From CAZOOK01 sp964581385 (GTDB lineage: Bacteria; Pseudomonadota; Gammaproteobacteria; Nevskiales; Nevskiaceae): a DNA stretch of 64,000 nucleotides. The notes under the pieces were generated by a model that was not told the DNA's origin, did no database searches, and saw nothing but the letters and a program-made list of their open reading frames with translations. Both the position numbers and the translations under genes were made by a program. Positions 9,441-17,996 of this stretch are shown piece after piece (within the stretch, counting starts at the first letter, position 1; every line of letters starts with the position of its first letter). Location: NCBI GenBank assembly GCA_964581385.1, contig CAZOOK010000023.1, positions 1-64,000 on the forward strand, given 5' to 3'.

Positions 9441-10255
9441 TAGGCGATGACTCCGCCGACCGGTGACGATGCCGATGCATAGCGTCGGCGCGGCATGCGT
9501 CCGGCAAGAAACGCCTCGCGCCCGGCGATCACAGCGTGCTTCATCGCCAGCGCCATACGCTCGGGATTTCTCGCCTCCGCGATTGCCGTGTTCATCAGCA
9601 CGCCATCGCAACCGAGTTCCATTGCGATCGCCGCGTCGGACGCAGTGCCGACGCCGGCATCGACAAGCACGGGCACTTTCAGGGTCTCGACGATTTCGAG
9701 AATGTTATAGCGATTCTGGATGCCGAGGCCGGAACCGATCGGTGCGGCCAGCGGCATCACCGCGACGCAGCCGATCTGTTCGAGGCGGCGCGCGATAATT
9801 GGGTCGTCACTGGTATAGACCATGACCTGAAATCCGTCACGGACCAGCGTTTCCGCAGCCGCCAGCGTCGCGGTCACATCGGGGAACAGCGTCTTCGGAT
9901 CGCCGAGCACTTCGAGCTTCACCAGACTGTGCCCGTCCAGCAGCTCGCGCGCGAGGCGGCAGGTACGCACAGCATCCTCGGCGGTATAGCAGCCGGCCGT
10001 ATTCGGCAGAATCGTGTAGCGTGTCGTCGGCAGCACGTCGAGCAGATTCGGTTCGTTCGCGTTCTGGCCGATATTGGTGCGGCGGATCGCGATGGTGACG
10101 ATTTCCGCGCCGCTGGCATCGATACTGCGCTGTGTCTCGTCGAAATCCTTGTATTTGCCGGTACCGACCAGCAGCCGCGAACGATATTCGCGGCCGCCGA
10201 TATGCAGTGAGTCGGACGCCGACGGTGTTGGAGCTCCGGCGACAGCAGTGTTCAT
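9440..10255 (-). CDS. thiG: thiazole synthase
   Basis: A 271-residue TIM-barrel enzyme that condenses 1-deoxy-xylulose 5-phosphate, dehydroglycine and ThiS thiocarboxylate to make the thiamine thiazole. The N-terminal IGGREYRSRLLVGTGKY is the family start. LVKLEVLGDPKTLFPD (about residues 112-127) carries the Schiff-base Lys, and PVLVDAGVGTASDA is the phosphate-binding loop. About 20 residues precede the usual start, so a later start is possible. thiS lies upstream on the same strand but is separated by a 426-base repeat-bearing spacer. No TPP riboswitch motif is seen upstream of either gene. Confidence 0.95.
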   Translation of the reverse strand: MNTAVAGAPTPSASDSLHIGGREYRSRLLVGTGKYKDFDETQRSIDASGAEIVTIAIRRTNIGQNANEPNLLDVLPTTRYTILPNTAGCYTAEDAVRTCRLARELLDGHSLVKLEVLGDPKTLFPDVTATLAAAETLVRDGFQVMVYTSDDPIIARRLEQIGCVAVMPLAAPIGSGLGIQNRYNILEIVETLKVPVLVDAGVGTASDAAIAMELGCDGVLMNTAIAEARNPERMALAMKHAVIAGREAFLAGRMPRRRYASASSPVGGVIA

Positions 10256-10681
10256 TGATTCACTCCAGAAAAATCAAAATAGCGAGAGGGTGATGGCGCG
10301 CGTGCGTCCGCGAGCTGCCATTTTGCCAGCCGATCATAACCGTTGGCGGGCATCCCTCACAGAACGGGCAATCGGGTTGTGCACTCCGAGCCTTGTTCCT
10401 TGCCACGGCCCTTAGCCAGGCGTTCGCCGTGCCCACGAGCCTTGCTCGACGCGGTCGTTCTGTGACCATAGTTGTTGCCATCTGTGGCGCAACCTTTGTT
10501 GCGTTCAGAAATCCCAGCCCGGCCTTCTGTGGCCGGTCGTTCGCGACCGTGCGGAGTCGTGTTCGATGCCGCTGTTCTGTGGTCATAGTTCCGCCATCCT
10601 TGGCGCGACTTTCCTTGCGTTCAGAACCCCCGGCTTGGTCATCCTGCCCGGGCGTTCGCCGTGCCCGCGAAGCGGCACGGC
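10256..10681. repeat. thiS-thiG spacer carrying two diverged ~52-bp repeats
   Basis: This 426-base gap has no convincing gene. It holds two copies of a 52-53 base unit, at 10458-10510 and 10575-10626. Both begin TTCTGTG and end GCGTTCAGAA, so each copy is itself a terminal inverted repeat (TTCTG/CAGAA). A second short direct repeat, GGCGTTCGCCGTGCCC, occurs at 10419-10434 and 10651-10666 and brackets the pair. The layout resembles a cluster of REP-like or small non-autonomous palindromic elements inserted into the thi operon. Confidence 0.6.
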
Positions 10682-10882
10682 TCATCCCCCTCCAATCGCG
10701 CGGACGATCTCGGCTTGATCGCCGTCGGTGAGGCGGGATTCGAGCCAACGGCTGCGTGGAACTACTTCGCCATTCACTTCCAGCGCAACACGTTGCCCGT
10801 TCATCTTCAGGTGCTCGATCAAACCTGCGGCGGTCAGGCCGTCCGGCAGTTCGGTCGAGTCGCCATTGAGTCGAATCCGCAT
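10682..10882 (-). CDS. thiS: sulfur carrier protein ThiS
   Basis: A 66-residue ubiquitin-like protein that carries sulfur as a C-terminal thiocarboxylate to ThiG. It begins MRIRLNGDSTELPDGLT and ends IVRAIGGG, giving the obligatory Gly-Gly terminus with one extra Gly. Length is normal for the family. It is the first gene of the thi cluster on this strand. Its start lies about 70 bases from the tRNA-Gly gene on the other strand. Confidence 0.9.
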   Translation of the reverse strand: MRIRLNGDSTELPDGLTAAGLIEHLKMNGQRVALEVNGEVVPRSRWLESRLTDGDQAEIVRAIGGG

Positions 10883-10950
10883 TCAACAATCCGCACGAAA
10901 TAGACCACCATCTTAACCTGCGGGGCATAGTTCATTAGAATCGTGGTCAT

Positions 10951-11024
10951 GCGGGTGTAGTTCAATGGTAGAACTGCAGCTTCCCAAGCTGCTAACGTGG
11001 GTTCGATTCCCATCACCCGCTCCA
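10951..11024 (+). tRNA. tRNA-Gly (anticodon CCC)
   Basis: The cloverleaf can be drawn by hand. The acceptor stem GCGGGTG pairs with CACCCGC. The anticodon stem GCAGC/GCTGC encloses the loop TTCCCAA with CCC at positions 34-36. The T arm is GTGGG/CCCAT around TTCGATT. Discriminator T is followed by an encoded CCA at 11022-11024. It reads the GGG glycine codon. Confidence 0.95.
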
Positions 11025-11083
11025 TGACTCTTCGACTCCGTCGCCATGGACTATAAGCGCGCGGCTTTGTTCCTAGCGTTGCC

Positions 11084-11773
11084 TTGGCGAGCTTTGCCGC
11101 TTGGTGGACGATTCTTGTGCCCGAACCAGCCGAACAACGTTCTTCCCAGCAAGAGAAGGTGTCCTCACCGCCAACTCCGGAACCCCGACTTGCTGCGTCC
11201 ACCGTAAGTCCGATTAAAAAGCCGCAGACCGGGGAGGCAAAAAGCTTGGCGAAGCCGGTGTCCGCCGCTGAGTCCGCCACGGACGACGACGATTCCTGTG
11301 ATTGGATATGCCAGCAAGGAAAACGTATAGCCACGCTTCCTCAACCGGGAACCCCGGCTGAGTTCGAGCGCTTGCTAAATGGTTATCACGGTGGCGACTG
11401 CTTCTTCGGCGCAGTGGATGGCATCTTTCAACAAGAAGCGCGTGACGATGCGTGGGCATGGACGGTTGAGCAGGACGTGCGTGCTGTTGCCGGAGCAGTC
11501 AAAGGTCTAACCATCACCACCGGCGAATGCCGATCAAGCACGTGCCGTTTTGATTTTGCTTACGGCGATGGCGTTTCGGCACCGGAAAGCCTGCGCGGAT
11601 TCAGTCACCCGCTCGAGTCACTGGTAGCTGGAACCAATTTCGCGGTGAAAATGTTGTACAGGACACAAGGCTCCCAGCGTGACGCCGTCTATCTGTTCAG
11701 CGAAAAGCCCCCGCCGCATGGGTATCACCATTGCGCGAGGCAGTATGGAACGCATGCGAAGCGCCTCGAATGA
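11084..11773 (+). CDS. hypothetical exported protein, probably frameshifted at both ends
   Basis: A 229-codon frame starting at TTG 11084. The body has a Pro/Ser-rich linker (about 20-65), then a Cys-containing domain (CDWICQQ, GGDCFFGAVDGIF, GECRSSTCRFDF) likely to be periplasmic with disulfides. I do not recognise the family. The visible N-terminus is poor, but another frame from ATG 11046 reads MDYKRAALFLAL, which would join to ASFAAWWTIL as a good membrane anchor after one base change near 11083. The C-terminus also looks wrong: after the A4/C5 run at 11703-11712 a different frame reads PLREAVWNACEAPRM and ends at 11838. The gene is probably a decayed or mis-sequenced copy spanning 11046-11838. 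Confidence 0.5.
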   Translation: MASFAAWWTILVPEPAEQRSSQQEKVSSPPTPEPRLAASTVSPIKKPQTGEAKSLAKPVSAAESATDDDDSCDWICQQGKRIATLPQPGTPAEFERLLNGYHGGDCFFGAVDGIFQQEARDDAWAWTVEQDVRAVAGAVKGLTITTGECRSSTCRFDFAYGDGVSAPESLRGFSHPLESLVAGTNFAVKMLYRTQGSQRDAVYLFSEKPPPHGYHHCARQYGTHAKRLE

Positions 11774-11887
11774 GAGCAGAGCAGGAGCGTTGGCAAAAGA
11801 GACATGCAGCAACGGTCCCTGGCGGGCGCCAGCCTTGAGAAAAATGTCGCGAATGCCCACACCCGAAAGGGCTTGAGCCTTCGTTTT

Positions 11888-12565
11888 TCAAATCCGATAC
11901 GCCCCAAATTTCATCACTTTCGCGACCGCCGACATCAAGCGGCGTACCGGTCCCGGCAGCGTTCTCGCTCCCGCCGCTTTGGCATCGCGGCCATGGCGTT
12001 CTTCGTCTTCGCGCATGGTTTTCAGAATTGCGCGGCTGCGCGCGTCCTGTTCGGGCAGCTGGCCGAGATGATCTTCCAGATGTTCACAGACCTGGCGTTC
12101 GGTTTCCTCGACGAAACCCAGGCTCGTGCGATCGCCGACCAGACCGGCGGTCGCACCGATCGCGAACGATCCGGCGTACCAGAGCGGCGTCAGCACGCTT
12201 GGCGCGTCGTCCAGCTCACGCAGCCGCTGCTCGCACCATTGCAGGTGGGCGCGTTCCTCGGCGGCTGCGTCGAGCAGTTGCCGGCGCACGGCGGGATCGC
12301 GCGCCACCAGCGCCTGCCCGCGATACAACGCTTGCGCGGAGACTTCGCCGGCATGGTTGATGCGCATCAGGCCGGCGACATGGCGGCGTGCCGCTGAGTC
12401 GAGGAAAACGTCGGGCTTGGCTGCGCCAGGGTGCGCTGGCCATGTGTCCGCAGCGGACCGGCGGCGCTCGGTAATACGCGTCAGTTGTTCCTGGGTGCGC
12501 ATCAGCAGGCGGTCGACCGGACTATAGTCGCGGGTGGAAGGAGGGGAAGATCTATGATTCGGCAT
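11888..12565 (-). CDS. coq7: 2-polyprenyl-3-methyl-6-methoxy-1,4-benzoquinone monooxygenase
   Basis: A 225-residue ferritin-like di-iron hydroxylase that performs the penultimate hydroxylation of ubiquinone synthesis. The iron ligands are visible in order: NHAGEVSAQ (Glu), AAEERAHLQW (ExxH), FVEETERQVCEH and MREDEERHGRDA (second ExxH). The start at 12565 (MPNHRSSPP) gives a 20-residue leader; MRTQEQL is an alternative start. The gene is divergent from the M28 peptidase, with about 100 bases between them. Confidence 0.92.
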   Translation of the reverse strand: MPNHRSSPPSTRDYSPVDRLLMRTQEQLTRITERRRSAADTWPAHPGAAKPDVFLDSAARRHVAGLMRINHAGEVSAQALYRGQALVARDPAVRRQLLDAAAEERAHLQWCEQRLRELDDAPSVLTPLWYAGSFAIGATAGLVGDRTSLGFVEETERQVCEHLEDHLGQLPEQDARSRAILKTMREDEERHGRDAKAAGARTLPGPVRRLMSAVAKVMKFGAYRI

Positions 12566-12667
12566 GGCAGGCCATTTGTCGCAGCCAGTTGATTTTCCTA
12601 TTCTGCACCAAAGGGTGTGCGCGACGCCCACTCTCAATCCTCAACTCATCCCGCTTTCGGAATATCC

Positions 12668-14341
12668 ATGAACTCAATCGCGATGCGATCGGCCGCTCTG
12701 GGCGGGTTGATGACTCTGGTGACTGCCGCAGTAGCAACCCCGGTCGCGGACTTGCCGCCAGCCGCGGCTGCCGCGATGGACGCAATCGCCGCACCGCGCA
12801 TCGCGGCGCATGTGCGCTTTCTTGCGTCGGATCTGCTCGAAGGACGCGGCACCGGCGCGCGCGGCGGCGACATCGCTGCCGAATATATCGCCACGCAGTT
12901 TGCGCTGGACGGTCTACAACCGGCCGGTGACAACGGTGGCTATCTGCAGAAAGTGAAATTCGTCGGTGCCACGTTGCGGCCCGATATGACGACCGTCGCG
13001 CTGACGCCCATGCAAGGAACGGCGACGGCGCTGAAGTTCGGTGACGACTTCGTCCTCGTCGACGACACCGCCGCACCAAAGGATGATATCGACGCGCCGA
13101 TTGTTTACGTTGGCTTCGGCATCCATGCACCGGAGTTCGACTGGGATGATTTCAAAGGTACGGACCTGCGCGGCAAAGTGCTGCTGATGTTCGTCAACGA
13201 ACCGGAATCCAGCGATCCGAAATTCTTCGCCGGGCCGGCGCTGACGTATTACGGGCGCTGGACCTACAAATACGAGGAAGCGGCACGGCGCGGCGCGGTG
13301 GGTGCGATCATCATCCATCGCACCGATCTGGCGAGCTACGGCTGGGACGTGGTGCGCAACTCGTGGAGCGGCGAGGAGGTGCAGCTGGCCGGTGACGCCG
13401 AGCCAAAGCTGAGGGCGGCGGCGTGGGTGCAGCTTGAAGTGGCGCGCAAGCTGCTCGCGACGGCCGGACTCGATCTCGACGCGATGTACCGAGCGGCCAA
13501 CCGGCGCGATTTTCGCCCGATCGAATTGCCGGTACGGTTGCAGGCGCACATCGAAAGTCAGGTGCGCAGTTTCGAATCGAGCAACGTCGTCGCCATGCTG
13601 CCGGGCGCGACAGCAGGGCCGGCGAAGCAGGTCGTCGCATACAGCGCGCATTACGATCATCTTGGCGTCGTTCCCGGCACGGGCAGCGATGTGATCTACA
13701 ACGGCGCGGTGGACAACGGCACCGGCTGCGGCGTGCTGATGGAACTCGCACACGCGTTTGCGACTGCGCGCGTGAAGCCACCGCACCCAATCCTGTTTGC
13801 GGCGGTCACCGGCGAGGAGAAAGGACTGCTCGGCTCCGAGCATCTCGGCCGGCATCTACCGATGTCGCCCGCCGATGTCGCTCTGGCGCTGAACTACGAC
13901 GCGCTCGATCCGCTGGGCGAACCGCAGTCCATTACCGTTACCGGCGCCGAGCGCACCAGCTTCTATGCGGTTGTCCAGCGCGTCGCCAAGTCCTTCGGTT
14001 TGGCGATCGAAGCGGACGCGCAGCCTGGCGCCGGTCACTACTATCGCTCAGATCATTTCTCATTCGCGCGCGTCGGCATCCCGTCGTTTTCGATCGATCA
14101 GGGCGTGCTGTTCGCCGGCCACACACGCGAATGGGGCGTGCAACGGGATGACGACTACGTCGAGCACCGCTACCACCAGCCGAGCGACGAATTCCGGCCG
14201 GACATGGATTTCAGCGGCAACGCCAAGCTCGCCCGCTTTGGCTTCGCGCTCGGCTGGCTCGCTTCGTCGCAGCCGCACACCATCGAATGGAAACATGGCG
14301 ACGAATTCGAAGCCGCACGCCGCGGCGGCCCGGTTAAATAA
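12668..14341 (+). CDS. M28 family metallopeptidase with PA domain
   Basis: A 557-residue secreted zinc aminopeptidase. Residues 1-22 form a signal peptide (AALGGLMTLVTAAVA), so it is exported. An inserted protease-associated (PA) domain spans roughly residues 130-270. Two-zinc ligands are present: YSAHYDHLG (His and Asp), NGAVDNGTGCG (bridging Asp), TGEEKGLLGSEHLG (catalytic Glu plus ligand), LNYDAL and RSDHFSFARVG (His). The start ATG at 12668 fits the signal peptide better than the upstream frame. It ends five bases before fadE; co-transcription is likely but a shared role is not obvious. Confidence 0.9.
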   Translation: MNSIAMRSAALGGLMTLVTAAVATPVADLPPAAAAAMDAIAAPRIAAHVRFLASDLLEGRGTGARGGDIAAEYIATQFALDGLQPAGDNGGYLQKVKFVGATLRPDMTTVALTPMQGTATALKFGDDFVLVDDTAAPKDDIDAPIVYVGFGIHAPEFDWDDFKGTDLRGKVLLMFVNEPESSDPKFFAGPALTYYGRWTYKYEEAARRGAVGAIIIHRTDLASYGWDVVRNSWSGEEVQLAGDAEPKLRAAAWVQLEVARKLLATAGLDLDAMYRAANRRDFRPIELPVRLQAHIESQVRSFESSNVVAMLPGATAGPAKQVVAYSAHYDHLGVVPGTGSDVIYNGAVDNGTGCGVLMELAHAFATARVKPPHPILFAAVTGEEKGLLGSEHLGRHLPMSPADVALALNYDALDPLGEPQSITVTGAERTSFYAVVQRVAKSFGLAIEADAQPGAGHYYRSDHFSFARVGIPSFSIDQGVLFAGHTREWGVQRDDDYVEHRYHQPSDEFRPDMDFSGNAKLARFGFALGWLASSQPHTIEWKHGDEFEAARRGGPVK

Positions 14342-14346
14342 GCGCC

Positions 14347-16770
14347 GTGTTCTGGTTACTATTTTTCGTCGTCGCGGGCATCGCGCTCGCCTATGCGCGC
14401 GCGCAGATCCGCACTGTCACGGTCGTGTACGCGGCAGCGATCCTGTTTTATGGATTATTCGGCCACTCCATCGCCACCGCGATCATGCTGGTGCTGGTTT
14501 GGGCGGCCTTGCTGATCCCATTAAACCTGGAAACCCTGCGGCAGGAGTGGTTCACGCGCCCGCTGTTCGCGGCCCTGCGCAGCCAGATGCCGGCCCTGCG
14601 CGGTGCCTCACGCGCGGCGCTCGGCGCTAACACTGGTGGATGGGAATCCGAGTTGATCGGCGGACATCCCGACTGGCACCGGCTGCGCACACTGCAGATG
14701 CCGGCGCTCAACGATGACGAGCGCGATTTTCTCGGCGGCGCCGTCGAAACGCTCTGCCGGCTGTGCGACGAGTGGCGCATCACGCGCGTCGATCATGGAC
14801 TGAGCGACGAAGCCTGGATCTTCCTGCGCCGCTATGGCTTTCTCGGCATGGCGATTCCGCGCAGCCACGGCGGACTCGAATTTTCGGCGATGGCACGCTC
14901 GGCGGTGATCGCCAAGATCGCCTCGTCGCCCGGCGGCATCACCGTGGCCGGTATCGTGAACGCTGCCAATGCGGGAGGTCTTCCCGATCTGCTGATCCGC
15001 CACGGCACCGATCCGCAAAAGCAATTCTGGTTGCCGCGTCTGGCCAACGGTGAGGCGATCGGCTGCTTCGCACTGGGCGCGGCCCGGGCCGCCGATGATC
15101 TTGGACTGCTGCCTGACCAGGGCATTGTCTGCGAGGGCGACTGGCACGGCACTCGCACCGTCGGGATCCGCCTGAGTTTCGATCAGCGTTATGTGGTGCT
15201 GGCGCCATTGGCGACGGTGATTGGCATCGCTTTCAATCTCGCCGATCCCGAACGCCGCCTCAGCGACAACGTCATGCCCGGACTCAGCTGCGCGCTGGTG
15301 CCGCGCAGCCTGCCCGGCGTGGAAGTCGGCGCGCGCAATCTCCCGCTCGACAATCCGCTGCCGATCGGCCCGGTGCGGGGCTACAACGTGTTTGTCCCGA
15401 TTGATTTTCTGGTCGGTGGCCCAACCGCTGCCGGCAAGGGTTGGCCAATGCTGCAGGAATGCGTTGCGCTGAGTCGCAGCCTTGCGCTGCCTTCAGCTTG
15501 TGCGGGCACCGCGGTGTTCACGGCACTCACGACCGGCGCTTACGTGCGCTTGCGCCGTCCTCTCGGTCGTCCGCTCAGCGACTCGGAAGCGGTGCGCGAA
15601 ACGCTCGCGAGGATTTGTGGGCGCGCTTACGCCACTGATGCACTGCGCCGTGCCGCCGCTGCCGCGATTGATCGCGGCGAGAATTCCGCGGCTGGCGCGG
15701 CGATCGCGAAGACGCAGGCGTCGGCATTCACACGCGACGCTGTTACCGATGCGATGGATCTACTTGCCGGCAAAGGCGCGATGCTTGGCCCGTCCAACTG
15801 GCTGGCGCGGCGCTGGCAGGGTGCGCCGATCGCGATCGGCGGTGACGGCGCCAACCTGCACATACGCGCGCGCTTCATATTCGCGCCCGGATTGATGCGC
15901 TGCCACCCGTACTGGCTGGCGGAGATCGACGCCGCCCGCGACGAAAACACGGCACGCGGCCTTGAAAGCTTCGATGCGCTGGTGTGGCCGCACATCGGTC
16001 ACGTGCTGGCGGCGGCGGCGCGTTCGTTGGTGCTTGGACTCAGCGGTGCGATGCTGGCGCCGGTGCCGTCCGGTTCGGCGCGCCGTCATCGACAGCGCAT
16101 CAGCCGCTACAGCGCTGCGCTGGCGCTAGCGGGCGACGCCAGCTTGCTGCAGCTTGGCAATCGCCTGCGTGAACGTGAAAATCTATGCGCGCGGCTTGCT
16201 GATGTGTGGGCACTCCTGGTTACCGCTGCGAGTGTCATCCGCAAATGGGACGACGAGGGCAGTCCCGCCGAGGACTGGCCGCTGGTGGATTGGGTATGCA
16301 CCGATGCTTTCGTGCAGATCCAAAACTCACTGGCCGGTGCGTTGCGCCGTGTGCCATCGTGGCCGGTGCGTTGGCTACTGCGCGCGCTCATCTTTCCGTT
16401 TGGACGGCATGCGCGCCCGGCCGGCGACGTGCTGGTCTCGACGGTCGCCGCGCGCCTGCTCGAATCGAGCGGTACTCGACAGCGCTTACGGACACTCTGC
16501 TTCGCGCCGCGAACCGCCGGTGGACCATTGAGTCGCATCGAAGCGGCGCTGGAGGCGTCGCCGCTGATGGAGGCGCTGGAACGGCGCGTCGTTGCCGCTC
16601 AGCTGGACGGCCGCTTGCCAGCCGCTGCGCCGCGGCAGATGATCGATGCCGCGATCGCGGCGGCGATCATCGACGTCGATGATGGCCATCAGTTGCGCCA
16701 GGCTTACGAAGAAATCGATGCCATCTGCGCTGTTGATGCCTTCGATGCGGAACAACTGCGCGGCGCGTAA
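14347..16770 (+). CDS. fadE: acyl-CoA dehydrogenase FadE
   Basis: An 807-residue acyl-CoA dehydrogenase of the long gammaproteobacterial FadE type, which catalyses the first FAD-dependent oxidation step of fatty-acid beta-oxidation. Two hydrophobic segments in the first 60 residues anchor it to the membrane. The ACAD core (roughly 130-510) includes RRYGFLGMAIPRSHGGLEFS and CVALSRSLALPSACAG. The C-terminal third (about 520-800) is the DUF1974 domain specific to this group. The start is GTG 14347. Size agrees with E. coli FadE (814). Confidence 0.9.
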   Translation: MFWLLFFVVAGIALAYARAQIRTVTVVYAAAILFYGLFGHSIATAIMLVLVWAALLIPLNLETLRQEWFTRPLFAALRSQMPALRGASRAALGANTGGWESELIGGHPDWHRLRTLQMPALNDDERDFLGGAVETLCRLCDEWRITRVDHGLSDEAWIFLRRYGFLGMAIPRSHGGLEFSAMARSAVIAKIASSPGGITVAGIVNAANAGGLPDLLIRHGTDPQKQFWLPRLANGEAIGCFALGAARAADDLGLLPDQGIVCEGDWHGTRTVGIRLSFDQRYVVLAPLATVIGIAFNLADPERRLSDNVMPGLSCALVPRSLPGVEVGARNLPLDNPLPIGPVRGYNVFVPIDFLVGGPTAAGKGWPMLQECVALSRSLALPSACAGTAVFTALTTGAYVRLRRPLGRPLSDSEAVRETLARICGRAYATDALRRAAAAAIDRGENSAAGAAIAKTQASAFTRDAVTDAMDLLAGKGAMLGPSNWLARRWQGAPIAIGGDGANLHIRARFIFAPGLMRCHPYWLAEIDAARDENTARGLESFDALVWPHIGHVLAAAARSLVLGLSGAMLAPVPSGSARRHRQRISRYSAALALAGDASLLQLGNRLRERENLCARLADVWALLVTAASVIRKWDDEGSPAEDWPLVDWVCTDAFVQIQNSLAGALRRVPSWPVRWLLRALIFPFGRHARPAGDVLVSTVAARLLESSGTRQRLRTLCFAPRTAGGPLSRIEAALEASPLMEALERRVVAAQLDGRLPAAAPRQMIDAAIAAAIIDVDDGHQLRQAYEEIDAICAVDAFDAEQLRGA

Positions 16771-16845
16771 ACGTGATCGGTTTCTTGTGGTATTTAGCCA
16801 CCGCTGCGCAAACCATGGGTGGGTACGAAAAGGAGAATTGAAGCA

Positions 16846-17508
16846 ATGAGTAACGTGTGTCTGATCGTTGGGGCGGGTCCCGGGATAGGACAGGCCTGTG
16901 CACTCGCGTTCGCGCGCGGCGAACAATGCGATATCGCGCTGGCCTCGCGGCAGCCGCAGCATCTGCGGCCGATCGCCGATTCGATCGCCGAGACCACTGG
17001 CCGACGCGTCAAGACCTACGCGGCGGACAGCGGCGACTTTGTATCGCTGCGCCGGCTGGTCGAAACCGTCGGTACCGAACTAGGTGATCCTGACGTCGTG
17101 ATCTTCAACGCCGCCAGCGCGCATCGCGGCAAGCCACTGCAGGTCGAACCCGAGAAATGGATCGAAGATTTCCGCATCAACGTCGGCGGCGCAGTGGTGC
17201 TCGCGCAAGCCGTCGCGCCGGCGATGAAGGTCCGCGGACGCGGCACCATCCTGCTCACCGGTGGCGGTTTCGCGCACGAACCGGCCGCCGCGTTCGCGTC
17301 GCTGTCCGCATCAAAAGCCGCACTGCGCAATCTGGCCTTCACGCTGGCCCAGGAGATCGGCGCGGACGGCATCCATGTCGCCACCGTTACCGTTTACGGC
17401 GTGGTGCAGACCGGTACCGCGTTCGATCCGGGGCGCATCGCCCAGAGTTTTCTTACGCTGCACCGGCAGAAGAAAGGGCAGTTCGATACCGAGCTGGTTT
17501 ACAAGTAG
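16846..17508 (+). CDS. atypical short-chain dehydrogenase/reductase lacking the catalytic Tyr
   Basis: A 220-residue Rossmann protein of the SDR superfamily. The nucleotide motif VGAGPGIGQACA (about residues 8-19) is present but altered from TGxxxGxG. The usual YxxxK is replaced: the segment ASLSASKAALRNL keeps the Lys but has Leu four residues before it, and the catalytic Ser position reads LTGGG. This resembles the SDR subgroup known to have an incomplete tetrad (cd05373-like). AGGAG at 16831 sets the start at ATG 16846. It follows fadE by 75 bases. The reaction is unknown. Confidence 0.85.
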   Translation: MSNVCLIVGAGPGIGQACALAFARGEQCDIALASRQPQHLRPIADSIAETTGRRVKTYAADSGDFVSLRRLVETVGTELGDPDVVIFNAASAHRGKPLQVEPEKWIEDFRINVGGAVVLAQAVAPAMKVRGRGTILLTGGGFAHEPAAAFASLSASKAALRNLAFTLAQEIGADGIHVATVTVYGVVQTGTAFDPGRIAQSFLTLHRQKKGQFDTELVYK

Positions 17509-17633
17509 GGGCACCGTTGCGGATCCGATACGCCGCTGACGTTGTGAAAATATTCAAGCGAGTCCCTTTGGTCCGCAAGTGAATTGAGCGGATCCACGAC
17601 CGGGAAACCGTTGACCGTCTGTTGATCTCGGCA

Positions 17634-17660
17634 CATAATGATCATTATGACCATTATGGT
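17634..17660. promoter_or_regulatory. tandem palindromic operator of the toxin-antitoxin operon
   Basis: A perfect 16-base palindrome CATAATGATCATTATG (17634-17649) is followed immediately by an 11-base palindrome ACCATTATGGT (17650-17660). The second ends nine bases before the antitoxin ATG. The two share the half-site CATTATG. Adjacent palindromes over the start of a Phd/YefM-type operon are where the antitoxin, alone or with toxin, normally binds for autoregulation. Confidence 0.7.
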
Positions 17661-17669
17661 TGATATGCC

Positions 17670-17990
17670 ATGATTACCGAAACCAGTGCGGTTAACTTCA
17701 GACAAAATCTGGGCGAAATGCTCAATCAGGTGCAATACCGGCACGACAGCGTGGTAATTAACAAAGACGGCAAGCCGGTGGCCGCACTCGTTGACGCTCG
17801 ATTGTTCGAACGCATTCGCCGCATGCAGGGCCGCTTCGACGCTCTATGCCAACGTATTGAGGCGGGCTTCGCGAATGTGCCGGAGGCGGAGGGGTTTGCT
17901 GAAATCGAGGCCGCCATTGCGGCTGAACGGACACAGACGCGCGTGTCGGCCAGGAAGCTCAAGAAGCCCCAGAAGCCCAAAAAGCGCTGA
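17670..17990 (+). CDS. Phd/YefM-family antitoxin
   Basis: A 106-residue DNA-binding antitoxin. The N-terminal domain MITETSAVNFRQNLGEML and VINKDGKPVAALVDARLFERI (about residues 1-48) is the Phd/YefM fold that binds operator DNA. The rest is a helical, charged toxin-binding tail ending in a Lys/Pro-rich stretch (KKPQKPKKR). It is longer than the usual 80-90 residues because of this tail. The PIN toxin gene begins seven bases after its stop. Confidence 0.88.
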   Translation: MITETSAVNFRQNLGEMLNQVQYRHDSVVINKDGKPVAALVDARLFERIRRMQGRFDALCQRIEAGFANVPEAEGFAEIEAAIAAERTQTRVSARKLKKPQKPKKR

Positions 17991-17996
17991 GCCGCT

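Noticed and set aside
10883..10950. TPP riboswitch upstream of thiS
   Set aside because: The short leader before thiS lacks the CTGAGA and other conserved TPP aptamer segments.
10951..11024. tRNA-Gly as attachment site of an integrated element
   Set aside because: No integrase and no downstream copy of the tRNA 3' end was seen.
14448..14783. Minus-strand frames in fadE and the M28 peptidase gene
   Set aside because: High-GC shadow frames without motifs opposite well-supported genes.
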